Below are positions 24,302 through 33,900 of a stretch of DNA of 41,474 bases, in pieces. The notes below the pieces were generated by a model, which was given only the letters and a program-made list of their open reading frames with translations, was not told where the DNA came from and did not search any database. Each line of letters opens with the position of its first letter. Within the stretch, counting starts at the first letter, position 1. The stretch spans positions 1 through 41,474 of the forward strand of contig PJAB01000113.1 in NCBI GenBank assembly GCA_002887195.1. Reading direction: 5' to 3'. A program made the position numbers and the translations under genes. This DNA comes from Chrysochromulina parva. Lineage: Eukaryota; Haptophyta; Prymnesiales; Chrysochromulinaceae.

Positions 24302-26959
24302 ATGGAGGCCCTCCTCGCAGGCGACTTCGACGACGACGACGACGACGACGACGACAGCTTTGACGAGGGAGACGGAAAGGACGAAGACGATGACGACGAC
24401 GATGACTACGACGACGACGCGGACGATGATGACAGTCCTGCACAGGCGACGTACTCGCGCCTGCCTCTTCACGAGCTGGCGTGCGCCGGCAAGGTGGAGA
24501 GCCTCACCGCGGTGCTCGGCGAGGGTACACGCACGGGCAGCATCACGATCGGGAAGAATCCCGACGGATCGGCTCGTACGGTGATGTTCGACCTCAACCA
24601 GGCCAATGAGCAATGCGAGTATCCACTGCACGCCACGATCTTGGCAGCGGCCAACGACTTGGCCCTCGCCTCAGCGCCACCGAACGATCCTTGGAAGCGT
24701 GAGTCCGCACGCGACGATGTGCGGCTTGTGGGGTCGGCGGCGCCCACGCCACTCGCGTCCGAGGACGCAGCACCCGCTGCACTCAACGCGGACGCGGAGG
24801 CGCGCCTTGCATGCATGAAGCTCCTCCTCGACGCCGGTGCAGAACCCGAGCGCAAAGTGTACGGCCGCTCCGCGCTGCACCTCGCGTGCGCGTGCGCGGC
24901 GCTGCCGGCGCTCGCCGCCTTTGCCGCCAAGGCGGTCGAGCTGCTCCTCGCGGCGGGCGCCTCGATCACCCAGGTCGACACGTGTGGCAAGACCCCCGTG
25001 CACTACGCAGCGGTGGGCTTCTATGCCGCCGTGGGCACAGGCGCCCTCAAGCTGCTCCTCGGCCATCCGTCGGCCGGAGAGGCGGCGGCGCTCGTCGATA
25101 AGTCGGGCGCGACCGCGCTGCACGATGCGCTGCGCGGCGGCAAGGCATGTGTGCCCAATGCCTTGCCGCTGCTCGCGAGCGGTGGTCAGCCCGCGGCGAC
25201 CGCCGCGGATGCCGACGGCCTCACGCCCCTCCATCTCGCCACGGCGGCTGGGCTCGAGGGCGTGGCGAAGGAGCTGCTGTCCTTGGGCGCGGACCCGCGC
25301 GCCAAGGACACCATTGGGCGCACGCCGTCCGACCTCGCCGACGTTGGGAACAGCTTGCGTCACTCGCTTGGTTGTGGGCGCAAGTTGCCGACGTGGTTGT
25401 TGGCCCACCCGGCGTCGCTCCTCCACAACGCGCCGGCTGGCGTGGAGGCCGATATGTTCGCCGGCACGGCCGAGCGGCGTCATTTCGGGCAGCCAGAGTG
25501 CGCTGCCCGGCTCCGCGCACTCCTCTCTCCCGCTGGGCACCTGCGCGGCTGCCGTTACGCGGAGCTCGAATGGCGGCCCGCGCCCCTCGCGCACATCACT
25601 GACGTCTTGCGATGCCACGAGTACACATATCTCGAGCGGGTGCGCAAGCTGTGTGACGGGCTCGCCGCTGCTGCGGCCGCCGAGGCGGCGGCGGCGACCA
25701 AGGCGGCGGCGACCAAGGGGTTGGCGACTGACGACCCGTTCGCGCCGCCGCCGTCACGTCCATTCAAAGCGTCGCTCGATTGCGACACCGAGGTGACGCA
25801 GCACACCTTCAGCGCGGCGATGCGCGGCGCGGGCGCGGTGGTCGAAGCGGTGCGTGCCGTGTGCGTCACCCCTCGCGAGGCGCGGAACGCCTTTTGCGCC
25901 GTGCGCCCGCCAGGACACCACGCGGGGCCTTCCGGGGCCGTGGGCGGGCAATCGGCGGGGTTTTGCGTGCTGGCCAACGCTGCCATCGGCGCGGCGTACG
26001 GCATGGCAGTGCACCGCAATGTCATCCACAAAGTAGCCATTGTGGACTTCGACGTCCACCATGGGAACGGGACGGAGGCGTGCGTGCAGGCCGTAGTGCC
26101 GCAGCCATGGACCGAATCTGTCGAGACTCCCACGGGCTCCGTCAGCGCGAGCGGCGTCACCTACAAGCCGTGGCTCGGTCCCTTGGACAAGGAACGGATC
26201 TTCTTTGCATCCATCCACGGGTATGGCGCCGACGCGCCGCCCGGCGAGGCCGCCGAGTATGAAGGGCCCATGGGCGCCTTCTACCCTGGGAGCGGGGGTC
26301 CAAACAGCAGCAGCACGGATGTGGGCGTCGGACCCATCGTGCGAAACGTGCCCGTACGCCTTCGAACACGCTCGGCGGCGTGGCGGCGTGAGATGCTGAC
26401 GCAGATGCTCATCCCCCTGCGCTCGTTCGCGCCGGATCTCATCCTTGTCTCAGCGGGCTTCGATGCCCATGCGCACGATGCGCTCGAGGCCGGCGGGCTG
26501 CATGATCGTGATTACGTCTGGATGACGTCCGAGCTCGTGCGCATCGCTGAGGCGTGTGCGCAAGGGCGGCTCGTCTCAGTGCTCGAGGGGGGCTACCAGG
26601 TCGCCGGCGGCTTCGTCTCGTCTCTCGCGCGCGCGGTAGGGAGCCATGTGTCGGCGCTCACGCAGCCTTCGCTGCTGGGCGCCACGTGGAGGGCGGACGA
26701 GGCGACGGAGCGCCTAGAGGCTGCCCTCAAGTTTGAGGACGCCTGGCAGACCAACCGTTTGGCCATGATGGAAGCAAAGGCGAAGGGCTCCGCGGGCGGC
26801 AGCGCAGCGCCGGCGCCGCCGGAGCAGGACAATGGCGCACCCGCGCGCCGCTCGAAGCGTCCGCGCGGGGCGGTCGACTACGGGGCGCTCGAAGCGACGC
26901 TGCAGAAGGAGGAGGGCGGAGAGGTCAAAAAGCCCAAGGGTGAGGAGGCCGAGGAGTAG
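24302..26959 (+). CDS. Ankyrin-repeat / class II histone deacetylase fusion protein
   Basis: An intronless frame of 885 codons. Residues about 9-45 are almost all Asp/Glu. Residues about 50-370 contain ankyrin repeats (for example GRSALHLACACAALPAL, GKTPVHYAAVGFYAAVG, GLTPLHLATAAGLEGVA). Residues about 430-800 form the arginase-fold deacetylase domain of HDAC class II type: RPPGHH (R535-H540), DFDVHHGNGTEA (D582, D584, H586-H587), SAGFDAHAHD (D721), and LEGGY with the transition-state Tyr at 765. Zn ligands, charge-relay residues and Tyr are all present, so it should be active on acetyl-lysine. A basic RRSKRPRG stretch near the C-terminus looks like a nuclear signal. The ankyrin part probably recruits partners. 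The ATG at 24302 is the first with the acidic N-terminus; an earlier ATG at 24276 is in another frame. Confidence 0.93.
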   Translation: MEALLAGDFDDDDDDDDDSFDEGDGKDEDDDDDDDYDDDADDDDSPAQATYSRLPLHELACAGKVESLTAVLGEGTRTGSITIGKNPDGSARTVMFDLNQANEQCEYPLHATILAAANDLALASAPPNDPWKRESARDDVRLVGSAAPTPLASEDAAPAALNADAEARLACMKLLLDAGAEPERKVYGRSALHLACACAALPALAAFAAKAVELLLAAGASITQVDTCGKTPVHYAAVGFYAAVGTGALKLLLGHPSAGEAAALVDKSGATALHDALRGGKACVPNALPLLASGGQPAATAADADGLTPLHLATAAGLEGVAKELLSLGADPRAKDTIGRTPSDLADVGNSLRHSLGCGRKLPTWLLAHPASLLHNAPAGVEADMFAGTAERRHFGQPECAARLRALLSPAGHLRGCRYAELEWRPAPLAHITDVLRCHEYTYLERVRKLCDGLAAAAAAEAAAATKAAATKGLATDDPFAPPPSRPFKASLDCDTEVTQHTFSAAMRGAGAVVEAVRAVCVTPREARNAFCAVRPPGHHAGPSGAVGGQSAGFCVLANAAIGAAYGMAVHRNVIHKVAIVDFDVHHGNGTEACVQAVVPQPWTESVETPTGSVSASGVTYKPWLGPLDKERIFFASIHGYGADAPPGEAAEYEGPMGAFYPGSGGPNSSSTDVGVGPIVRNVPVRLRTRSAAWRREMLTQMLIPLRSFAPDLILVSAGFDAHAHDALEAGGLHDRDYVWMTSELVRIAEACAQGRLVSVLEGGYQVAGGFVSSLARAVGSHVSALTQPSLLGATWRADEATERLEAALKFEDAWQTNRLAMMEAKAKGSAGGSAAPAPPEQDNGAPARRSKRPRGAVDYGALEATLQKEEGGEVKKPKGEEAEE

Positions 26960-27701
26960 GAGCCACGCGTACGCAAGCCCAGGCCGCAGCATTGGGCGCA
27001 GGAGCGTGGCCAACATGAGCCTTGGGCACACGAGCGGGCCGTGACCAATATCTTGGCGCTTTGGCGCTTTGGAGTGGGGGGGGGGGGGAGACTACCAATT
27101 GGTCCGAGGGCTTTGCAAGCTCGTGTGACAAGGAGTCGAGAAAGCGCACATACGTCAGTGACGTGCATGTATTGAAGCTGCTGGATCGGTTTGGTGATGG
27201 TGACAGCGCAGCCGCAGGAGGGAGCTTATACGGCCGGGAGGCCATCGAGTTCGTCGACGACGACCAGCGTGCTCGAGTCGTCGAGTGTGCGGCGGGATGC
27301 CAGGCGCCGATGACGACTGTCGGGGTGTGAGACGACAGGCGAGAGTCGAGACGTTGTTCGCCTGTTCGCGCACCAGAGGGGTGTCGTGCGGGCACGACAC
27401 GGGCTCGGGTCCCACCGCGCACCTGGGGGATCGCATGTGTCGAGTCGACCGGCGCCGCGCGGCTGTGCCCACGCGGTGGATCGGATCGGATGATTGTGGA
27501 TGTGCCGATGGCGGTCGTGACGCACATTTTAATTCTAGGTCGTGACGCACAGACTAGGGTTTTCGCACTCCGCACTCCGACGTCCGAGCTTCGCCGTTTC
27601 CCGTCGGGCCGTCCGGTCTCGCCTGAGTTGGCGGTTGGGTGTGCGTGGCTGCCTCCAGGCTCACATCCATTAATCCAGACCCGACGGCGCCCGTGCTCAA
27701 A
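26960..27701. other. Intergenic region, convergent 3' ends (HDAC / PTEN-like)
   Basis: About 740 bp holding the presumed 3' UTRs of two convergent genes. It includes a run of 13 G at 27076-27088. Short frames on both strands show no known domain. No RNA gene seen. Confidence 0.6.
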
Positions 27702-29189
27702 TCACGATTCGTCCCGCGCGCTGTGACCTGGCGTGTCCTGGGCAGCGCCCGGCGAGTCGCCCGCGTCGTTGTCGGCGTACGCGGCCCGAGGCGGGGGCGG
27801 CGGTTGTTCGAGCACCTCGCCCCCCGAGGGGATCGAAGGAGCCTCGTTGGCGCCGACGTGAGCGCCGACGTAGCCCTGAGGCGGCGGCGGCGGCGGCGGG
27901 GGCAGCGGCTGCGGCGGCATCGTGGAGATGGAGGCGTTTGCGGTTGCGGGTGCGGAGGACTCATCTCGGCGCTCCTCTCGGCGTGAAGAGGACGCCTCTT
28001 CACACGCCTCTTCACACGCCTCTTCACACGCCTCTTCACGGCGAGAGGAGCTTGAGGAGGAGCTCGAAGTCATGGCGTCGCTCATGCAGTTCATCGAGGT
28101 ATTGGCCGACACGCCGAGCTCGAAGCTGCTGTCTCTACCCGAGGTATTGCCCGAGGTATTGCCCGAGGTTTCGTCAGCGGCACCGTCGCAAAAGAGAAAG
28201 GCGAGCGTGAAGCCGTCGGGCAGCGCACCCTTGTCGCTCACGTCCACCTCGCTCCGGAACTTGTCGTTCGCGAGCACGAAGCAAGCTTCCTCCGGTTCCA
28301 AATTAGGATGCATCCACAGCTTGCACAGCTCATGGCCTGCCTCATCAGCCAGGCTGACGCATAGGTCAGCGCTCACCAGTAGATTGCAGCGCGCCGTGTG
28401 CGGTGCACCCAGCGGAAGCCGAGGGTCGATCTCGATCACCACGCCGGCTTCTGGGATCGCGGCACCGTTTTTGCGGATGGTAACGACGAGCCGCGTAAAC
28501 TTGGCCTCGCCCAATGCACTGCTGTTCCCAAGCGATAACTTGGCTACCTTCTTTGCTGGAAGCCCGGATAGGCGCACCGCGCGCAGCGTGCGCTGGGCAC
28601 CCTCGAAGCTGATGCCGCGCAGCACGCGCTCGTAGTAATAGACGTACCGCCGCTGCGACGGCACCGTCAGCCCGCGGCCGTCCTTGGTGCGCCGCCCGTT
28701 GTAAAAGGCGATCGCTTCAGCTGCAGTGCGATGGTAGCCCAGATGCATGAGCAAGCAGCACGCCATCAAGCCCGTGCGCCCCTTGCCCGCCTTGCAATGC
28801 ACAACCACCATGTTATCAATGCCCGCCAGTAGCCAACTCTTGGCCGATTGGCAAAACGCGACCACGAGCGCGAGAGGAGGCGCACCATGGTCATCGAAGG
28901 GGAAGGATGCGCACGCGTCGCCAAATTTGCTGATGTCGTACGTCCGCTCGTTGCACAGGTTGAACACCTTGTACCGCCCACCGTGGTTCTTCTCGAGGAA
29001 GCGCACAACCGAGTCGATCGGGTTCCGGTATAGCGCCTCGGACCCTTGAGCAGGCAGGCCCATGCATATGATTTGCTCGGTGAGGTAGATGAGGTCGAGG
29101 TCAAACCCATCCTCCTTGAGCCGCACCTTGTTTTGGCTTACAAGTCGCCTCGCCGTACCTAACACCTTTTCTTTCGCGCCCGCGAACAT
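27702..29189 (-). CDS. PTEN-like phosphoinositide 3-phosphatase with C2 domain
   Basis: 495 codons from Met at 29189. The phosphatase domain begins with GTARRLVSQNKVRLKEDGFD, close to the PTEN N-terminus (RxxVSxxKxRxxxxGFDLDLxYI). The P-loop HCKAGKGRTG (residues 131-140, nucleophile Cys132) has the two lysines typical of PTEN (HCKAGKGRTG, Cys124 in human), which select PIP3. A C2-like beta domain follows (about residues 190-340, to LAFLFCD), for membrane binding. The tail is disordered, with TSGN and EEAC repeats, a proline run and Ser-rich stretches. The frame stays open up to 29573, but the upstream residues have no PTEN homology and overlap the neighbour's 5' region, so I place the start at 29189. 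It should counteract PI3-kinase signalling at the plasma membrane. Confidence 0.9.
   Translation of the reverse strand: MFAGAKEKVLGTARRLVSQNKVRLKEDGFDLDLIYLTEQIICMGLPAQGSEALYRNPIDSVVRFLEKNHGGRYKVFNLCNERTYDISKFGDACASFPFDDHGAPPLALVVAFCQSAKSWLLAGIDNMVVVHCKAGKGRTGLMACCLLMHLGYHRTAAEAIAFYNGRRTKDGRGLTVPSQRRYVYYYERVLRGISFEGAQRTLRAVRLSGLPAKKVAKLSLGNSSALGEAKFTRLVVTIRKNGAAIPEAGVVIEIDPRLPLGAPHTARCNLLVSADLCVSLADEAGHELCKLWMHPNLEPEEACFVLANDKFRSEVDVSDKGALPDGFTLAFLFCDGAADETSGNTSGNTSGRDSSFELGVSANTSMNCMSDAMTSSSSSSSSRREEACEEACEEACEEASSSRREERRDESSAPATANASISTMPPQPLPPPPPPPPQGYVGAHVGANEAPSIPSGGEVLEQPPPPPRAAYADNDAGDSPGAAQDTPGHSARDES
27998..28036 (-). repeat. 12-bp coding repeat (EEAC) in the PTEN-like tail
   Basis: Units of cacgcctcttca (plus strand) repeat about three times and encode Glu-Glu-Ala-Cys repeats. 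Confidence 0.8.
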
Positions 29190-29430
29190 GATGCCCCAAA
29201 GCTTGACGTGCCACTCTCCACAGTCCTGTCGGCCACGAGCGACGCCAACCGCACCGCAGGTGCTGTCACACACCGTCACACGCGGACCGACCGCGGGAAA
29301 AGTGAGATGTGCGAGAGAGTTTTGCCCACGCGGCCCCGAGAAGACACGCTTTGAAGTTCGGCTGTTGCCCCAAAATTTGGTCGCGTCCGCTGGGGACGTT
29401 ACCCGGCAAGTGCGCGCGGTCTTTATCAGG
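29190..29430. promoter_or_regulatory. Divergent promoter region, PTEN-like (-) / PC-esterase (+)
   Basis: About 240 bp between the favoured start codons. Both strands have open frames through it, so either 5' end could extend. A perfect donor-like GTAAGT at 29444-29449, just inside the plus-strand gene, warns that its 5' exon structure may differ. Confidence 0.4.
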
Positions 29431-30717
29431 ATGAACCTTCCGGGTAAGTTTCGTCGGCGGATGCTGGGCGCCGCCATCCACGCCGCACTTGCGGTGCCGC
29501 TGGGCATCGACGAGTGTGAAGCGCTGAACCGATTGCGCAATGTCGACGCGCATCGCGCGCACCAGGTGACCAAGTCAGTGCTGTGCGAGACCTTGCCCGC
29601 ACCGTGCGTCTCCGAGTTCCTCTTCTCGCACGAATTCTACTGGTCGGCCGAGCGCGCAGCGCGGGACGGCGGGAGCAAGTGCAGCCGGTGGACGCGCGAC
29701 GAGGACTGGCCGACGCTGGAGCCGCACCTCGTGCGCCCTGCCGGGCTCGGCGGCATCTGGGAGAACGTGCTCTCGATGATGCCCAACAGGACGCTGTGGA
29801 TGCATGGCGATTCGATCATGACGCAGGTGTGCGAGGCGGCCATCTGCTCGTTGCAGCGCTCGCACGTGGTGCCGCAGCCCCCGTTGTGCACGGGGAGAGA
29901 CCTTGCGGCAGAAACCGTCCCGTGCCCCGAGATCAATCAGCTCGCGTCGCGCATCGGCATGCAGATACGCGGGATACGATTGCCCAACGGCGCACGGCTG
30001 CTCTGCACTGCGGTAGGTGTGCTGGAGCACGAAAAGGTGTCGGCAGTGCTCCGAGGCGCGGGCGTGGACGTGGCGCTCATCAACTACGGACTTCATTACC
30101 ACACGAACGCGAACTTTGGACAGATGCTCCACACGCTCTTCAGCACTATGGAGGCCTGGGCGGCGGCCGGCGCGGGGCGCGTGAGCTTGTTTCGCGAGCT
30201 CTCGGCGCAGCACTTCAAGGGAGGCTCGTACAGCCCGGGCGCGGAGAAGCCGGCGCCAGGCACGCCCTGCCAGTGCGAGCCGCTCCAGAAGCGCGCCGCG
30301 CGCGACAGTAGCGAGCGCACCCTCGGCAACCAGAATGTGGAATTCAACCAGCTAGCGAAGCGCGCGGCGGCCAAGCACGGTGTGGGCATGGTGCCCTTTT
30401 ACAACCTAACGGCAGCACGGCACGACATGCATCGGCGCCATTTCTGCTCGTACTCGAACCAAGTCAAGGTTGGCCGCTGCTGCGACTGCACCCACTTTTG
30501 CTACACACCCCTTTTTTGGGACATGTTCTTCAGCCAACTCGGCAGGAGCATCCGCACGCACTCGCGCTGGGACGGCTCGCGCCTCGTGGAGCAGCAGCAG
30601 GAGGAGGTGGCGGCCGAGGGCAGCCGCCACGGACGCAAGTGGCGCCGCGGGCGGGGCAAGTGGCATGGCCATGGGCGTCGGAGGGCGGCACACGGGCAGC
30701 CTGAAGCACGCAGATGA
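29431..30717 (+). CDS. PC-esterase (TBL/SGNH-like acyl-esterase) family protein 1
   Basis: 428 codons from Met at 29431 (the frame is open from 29089, but earlier residues look non-coding). A short hydrophobic segment (MLGAAIHAALAVPLGI) near the N-terminus may be a weak signal anchor. Key motifs of the PC-esterase family are the GDS motif in LWMHGDSIMTQVCEAA (Ser128), an INYGLHYH segment after the central beta strand, and the C-terminal DCTHFC (Asp352, His355), matching the D-x-x-H motif. Members O-acetylate or deacetylate glycans in the Golgi or at the surface (for example plant TBL proteins, animal CASD1). Cys-rich segments suggest a secretory-pathway protein. The C-terminus is basic and low-complexity (GRKWRRGRGKWHGHG). 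A paralogue lies 3 kb downstream. Confidence 0.75.
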   Translation: MNLPGKFRRRMLGAAIHAALAVPLGIDECEALNRLRNVDAHRAHQVTKSVLCETLPAPCVSEFLFSHEFYWSAERAARDGGSKCSRWTRDEDWPTLEPHLVRPAGLGGIWENVLSMMPNRTLWMHGDSIMTQVCEAAICSLQRSHVVPQPPLCTGRDLAAETVPCPEINQLASRIGMQIRGIRLPNGARLLCTAVGVLEHEKVSAVLRGAGVDVALINYGLHYHTNANFGQMLHTLFSTMEAWAAAGAGRVSLFRELSAQHFKGGSYSPGAEKPAPGTPCQCEPLQKRAARDSSERTLGNQNVEFNQLAKRAAAKHGVGMVPFYNLTAARHDMHRRHFCSYSNQVKVGRCCDCTHFCYTPLFWDMFFSQLGRSIRTHSRWDGSRLVEQQQEEVAAEGSRHGRKWRRGRGKWHGHGRRRAAHGQPEARR

Positions 30718-31145
30718 CTACTGTAGGACCTCAGACTGAGAATCCATTCCAGATGCCTCAGCTCAAGATCGGATGTTGTAGCGAGATGGATGATGATAGC
30801 GGGAATGCAGGGAAAGTTAGGAGAACCTGATCTCTGTCCGATGTCAGGGCGGGGGCAATTGGGCGGGGTATGGCCTGATCACGCGAGAAACAAGAGTCCT
30901 AGTCGAGTGTCCGTCAAGTCTCAGGAGTCACTGACAGGAGAGCCGTCGCAGCTCGCACGACCGGCAGACGTCGTGTCTTGACAGATTGAGTCATCAAACA
31001 AGACGGCGAGTCTCGTGTGCTACGTGCACTTCCCCTAGCGCTGTGGGCGCCGCGCCGGCCGCCGCGCGCGCGTTTCAGATAGTGAGACTTTCCTCTTCAT
31101 GCCTCTTCAGTCCTGTGAACGCATCATTGAACGAAACTCACATCT
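30718..31145. other. Intergenic region between PC-esterase 1 and TRAPPC6
   Basis: About 430 bp, tandem orientation: a 3' UTR followed by a presumed promoter. No gene, repeat or RNA recognised. Confidence 0.6.
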
Positions 31146-31796
31146 ATGTCGGCCTTGTCGCAAGGACGACATCAAGTGGCCGAGTCCACTTTCAGCTTCC
31201 TGCACATGGAGCTGGTGCAGATGGCGCTCGGCCCGAATAGCGCAACGCCCACGACGTCTCAGCTGCAGCTGGCGAGCCGTAAGATTGAGGCCATCGGCTT
31301 CCAGGTCGGCCAGCGCCTAGTGGAAAGGTACACAAAGGACCGACCGCGGTTCACGGACACGCTCGAGATCATCAAGTTCATCTGCAAGGACTTTTGGGTC
31401 GAGGTGTACCGCAAGCAGATCGACAAGCTTCAAACCAACAACCGGGTGTGTGCACTGCTCCGCCCCTCCTCAGCCATTTTGGGACCTCCATTATCAAGAA
31501 GAGCCCCACTCACGTGCTGCTTCTGCTGTGCGTGCGACGGGAATGCGCAGGGCGTGTATATGCTACAGGATAACAGCCACCCCACGCTCGCGCGCTGCTC
31601 CGCACCGACCGCCACCTCCGCCTCGACCGCTAAGCAGATGGCGGCTCTGCACATCAAGTTCCCGAGTGGTCTCATTCGCGGGGCGCTCTCGGGCTTGGGC
31701 GTGATTGCCTCCGTCTCCGCCACCATCGAGAGCGAATTGCCGCGATGCCAGTTCACGATTAAGATCACCGCGCCGTCCGCGCCGCCACCAGCATGA
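31146..31796 (+). CDS. TRAPPC6: TRAPP complex subunit TRAPPC6 / Trs33
   Basis: Exons 31146-31445 and 31551-31796 give 181 residues, near the usual 160-180. After VAESTFSFLHMELVQ, the conserved block ASRKIEAIGFQVGQRLVERY is followed by RFTDTLEIIKFICKDFWVEVY, RKQIDKLQTNNRGVYMLQDN, FPSGLIRGALSGLGV and SATIESELPRCQFTIKI. This is the full Bet3/Trs33 fold signature. It is a structural subunit of the TRAPP tethering complexes, which act as Rab1 (and Rab11) exchange factors at ER-Golgi and Golgi membranes. The junction NNR|GVYMLQDN is diagnostic for the intron. The start is the first ATG with family-like spacing. Confidence 0.93.
   Translation: MSALSQGRHQVAESTFSFLHMELVQMALGPNSATPTTSQLQLASRKIEAIGFQVGQRLVERYTKDRPRFTDTLEIIKFICKDFWVEVYRKQIDKLQTNNRVCALLRPSSAILGPPLSRRAPLTCCFCCACDGNAQGVYMLQDNSHPTLARCSAPTATSASTAKQMAALHIKFPSGLIRGALSGLGVIASVSATIESELPRCQFTIKITAPSAPPPA
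31446..31550 (+). other. TRAPPC6 intron (GT-AG, 105 nt, phase 0)
   Basis: Starts gtgtgtgcac and ends gaatgcgcag. It is a multiple of three without stops, but the translated piece (RVCALLRPSS...) interrupts an otherwise continuous conserved block. No tgattgcc filler is seen here. Confidence 0.85.
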
Positions 31797-32572
31797 GAAC
31801 ATTGACAGGTGCTGCGTGCCTGTGTAAGTAAGCAAGTAAGTAAATCACCGCGCCTGACCGCCCGCGGCAGCGCGAACAGGGAACAGCGTTATAATAAGAG
31901 ACTGTCTGACTGTGACTGTGTCGCACCCGGGGTACGGGGTGTAAGCCGTAGCGACACTCGCTGTACTACTCGCTCTTCCGAGGTGCCGGCATCAAATCTA
32001 CTCATGACGATAAATGCTGCTGAGGGTGACGGCGCGTATGGTACGGCCGACGGGGCGACGGCTGTGTAACGAGCTAACGACAACATTAACCCTAACCATC
32101 ACGGTTACGAATACGACTTTTCACGGTCTATTGGTGCGCGGTCGACGTGCTAAACGTAATTTCAGTTCCCGAACCCGCACCGATCTTTTCTGCGGGTATA
32201 CGCCGGTGCGGCGCGGTAGGAATCCTATCGATCCTTCATCCGGCACGCGCGAGACGCGACGATGCGTTGCGAGCGGACCGAGAGCGTCGAGACTGAGCCG
32301 GTGCCTGTGCGGTGTGAAAAGAAAAAAAACAGGGACGGAGGACCCCGGTGACGCACCAGGAGACTGTCGGCCGTCGAACGAGCCACGAACTGCTTTTAGG
32401 GCCATGCGCCAAAGCCTTCCTTTCACGTAACTCTGAGAACATGTCAATACATGCGTCGGTGTCGCCGTCAAGGAGACGAGACGCGCGTTCCAGTTACACG
32501 GCGCCGCGCGCTTACGCAGCCCCCCCTCCTGCGCGCTGAGAGAGAGCTGCCTAGTGGCCGGCGCTTGCACGC
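31797..32572. other. Intergenic region, convergent 3' ends (TRAPPC6 / uL15m)
   Basis: About 780 bp of lower-GC sequence. It has a short tandem aagtaagcaagtaagtaa near 31826, a taaccctaacc word near 32088 (too short to be telomeric), and an A-rich run at about 32320-32330. No credible gene or RNA. Confidence 0.55.
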
Positions 32573-33721
32573 TCACGCGCGCTCTCCGGGCACGTAGGGC
32601 CGGTTGTCCCGGCGGCGCGGGTTGGCAGTTTGAATCGCGCGGGACGAAGGCGCCTTGCCAACAGCGTCGACGACCGCTTTCTCCCCAGAAGCGGTACGTG
32701 TGCCGTCGGCCTTGATGTAAGGCCGCCCGGAGGCCATCGCGTCGGCGTCGGCGGCCGCCCATCCCGGGTAGCGCGGCTTCTGACGCACCGACAGGTCGAC
32801 GTGCGCCGGATGCTCCTGAGGTCTGACTACGTCTCCGGGCTGCAGCTGGCGAAGGTAGCCGCGATGCCTCTCCGACATGTAGATGCGGGTCATGAGCTTG
32901 GGCGGCGGCAGCGCCGGGCGTGGGCGCATGGCGCCGTGGCGCTTGCCGACGGGCGCGGCCTCGAAGCGGTGCGGCTTGAGCAGGCTGCGCAGCGTCAGCC
33001 GGGAGTAGTAGACTGTTTCGATGGACCCTCCCGCTTTCTCGACAGCCTCGATCGCGCGCTGCGAAGCCATCTGGACCTCGAGGCGCAGCGGCGTGCTGTA
33101 GCTCTCGTGGCCGCGCCCGAGCAGCTGGATGCCCGCGTGCCGCTGGCGCAGCGTCACCAGCTTCGCGTTAAAGAGGTCGCGCACATCGATCGGTCGTTCC
33201 TCTGGTACCGGCAGACGGCCGCTGGCAACAGCTTCCTGGATGCGCCACAGGTTGATGTAGGCATACTCGAGCTTCGGGCGCCAGGCTCCCATCTTGGGAA
33301 GGCCCTTTTGTAAGGTCGTCTGGCCACCATCGTGCCTGAGCAGCCCGTGGTTGCCCGCGCGTGCCTTGCGCCCCTTCATTCCGCGTCCACAGTACCGGCC
33401 TCGGCCGGAGCCGACGCCGCGGCCCACGCGCCGCTTGACCGGGCGCGCACCAATATTGTCGTGGATTCTATTCAGCGCGAGCGGACCGACGCCGACCGGC
33501 AGGTTGAGCAGCATGGGCGCGGCCATTGCGGCCGACGAGGAGGCGCGGAGCTGGGGCAAGAAGGTGCCTCTGAGCGGCAGAGGTGAAGAGGAGGCGGTGA
33601 TTGACGAGGAGAGGTGCAGCAGCGAGCAGCTCCGCGTGCTGAATGCGGCAGTATGAGGCGCAAGTTGGCTTCGCCTGGCGAGCCCAGCTGCGAGCCGCTG
33701 CCCAGCGCGACAGAGGTGCAT
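32573..33721 (-). CDS. MRPL15: Mitochondrial large-subunit ribosomal protein uL15m
   Basis: 382 codons from Met at 33721. Residues about 1-70 are rich in Arg, Ser, Ala and Leu with few acids (MHLCRAGQRLAAGLARRSQL), a typical mitochondrial presequence. The uL15 signature follows: LNRIHDN, then KRRVGRGVGSGRGRYCGRG, MKGRKARAGNHG, and DGGQTTLQKGLPKMG, matching bacterial RplO (RVGRGxGSGxGKTxGRGxKGQKAR...GGQ). A long C-terminal extension goes beyond bacterial L15, as in mitochondrial forms. It should sit in the mitoribosomal large subunit. The frame is open upstream to 33949, but that part overlaps the neighbouring gene and has no homology. Confidence 0.93.
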   Translation of the reverse strand: MHLCRAGQRLAAGLARRSQLAPHTAAFSTRSCSLLHLSSSITASSSPLPLRGTFLPQLRASSSAAMAAPMLLNLPVGVGPLALNRIHDNIGARPVKRRVGRGVGSGRGRYCGRGMKGRKARAGNHGLLRHDGGQTTLQKGLPKMGAWRPKLEYAYINLWRIQEAVASGRLPVPEERPIDVRDLFNAKLVTLRQRHAGIQLLGRGHESYSTPLRLEVQMASQRAIEAVEKAGGSIETVYYSRLTLRSLLKPHRFEAAPVGKRHGAMRPRPALPPPKLMTRIYMSERHRGYLRQLQPGDVVRPQEHPAHVDLSVRQKPRYPGWAAADADAMASGRPYIKADGTRTASGEKAVVDAVGKAPSSRAIQTANPRRRDNRPYVPGERA

Positions 33722-33900
33722 TGGCAGAGATACGTGCTCAGTCAGGGTTAGGGCGCCGTAACTTGAAGCGCCGTAACTCGCCCTACAGTAGTCATATGAG
33801 AACCTGAACTTTAGCCCGACATCACGAAAGCAAAGGAAATGCAGTTGTCGATCGTGTGGCCCCCGCGACGATTCATTCACGGACTTCACGATGCCCATGG
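33722..33900. promoter_or_regulatory. Short divergent promoter, uL15m (-) / PC-esterase 2 (+)
   Basis: About 180 bp between the favoured start codons. It includes a short duplication of gcgccgtaact (near 33750 and 33769). The promoter role is inferred from position. Confidence 0.4.

Noticed and set aside
29444..29449. Consensus donor GTAAGT in the start of PC-esterase 1
   Set aside because: No acceptor in matching phase could be found that improves the protein, so no intron is called; it remains a caution on the 5' end.
29190..29573. N-terminal extension of the PTEN-like protein to 29573
   Set aside because: The extra residues have no family similarity, overlap the divergent neighbour, and the PTEN-like start fits Met at 29189.
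32088..32100. Telomere-like taaccctaacc
   Set aside because: Only about two units, inside a gene-rich region.
21050..32345. Possible related mobile-element tails near 21260-21300 and 32320-32345 (A-rich run followed by caggg.cgg)
   Set aside because: The similarity is a short A-rich run and a few bases; no terminal repeats, target duplications or transposase/reverse transcriptase remnants were found.
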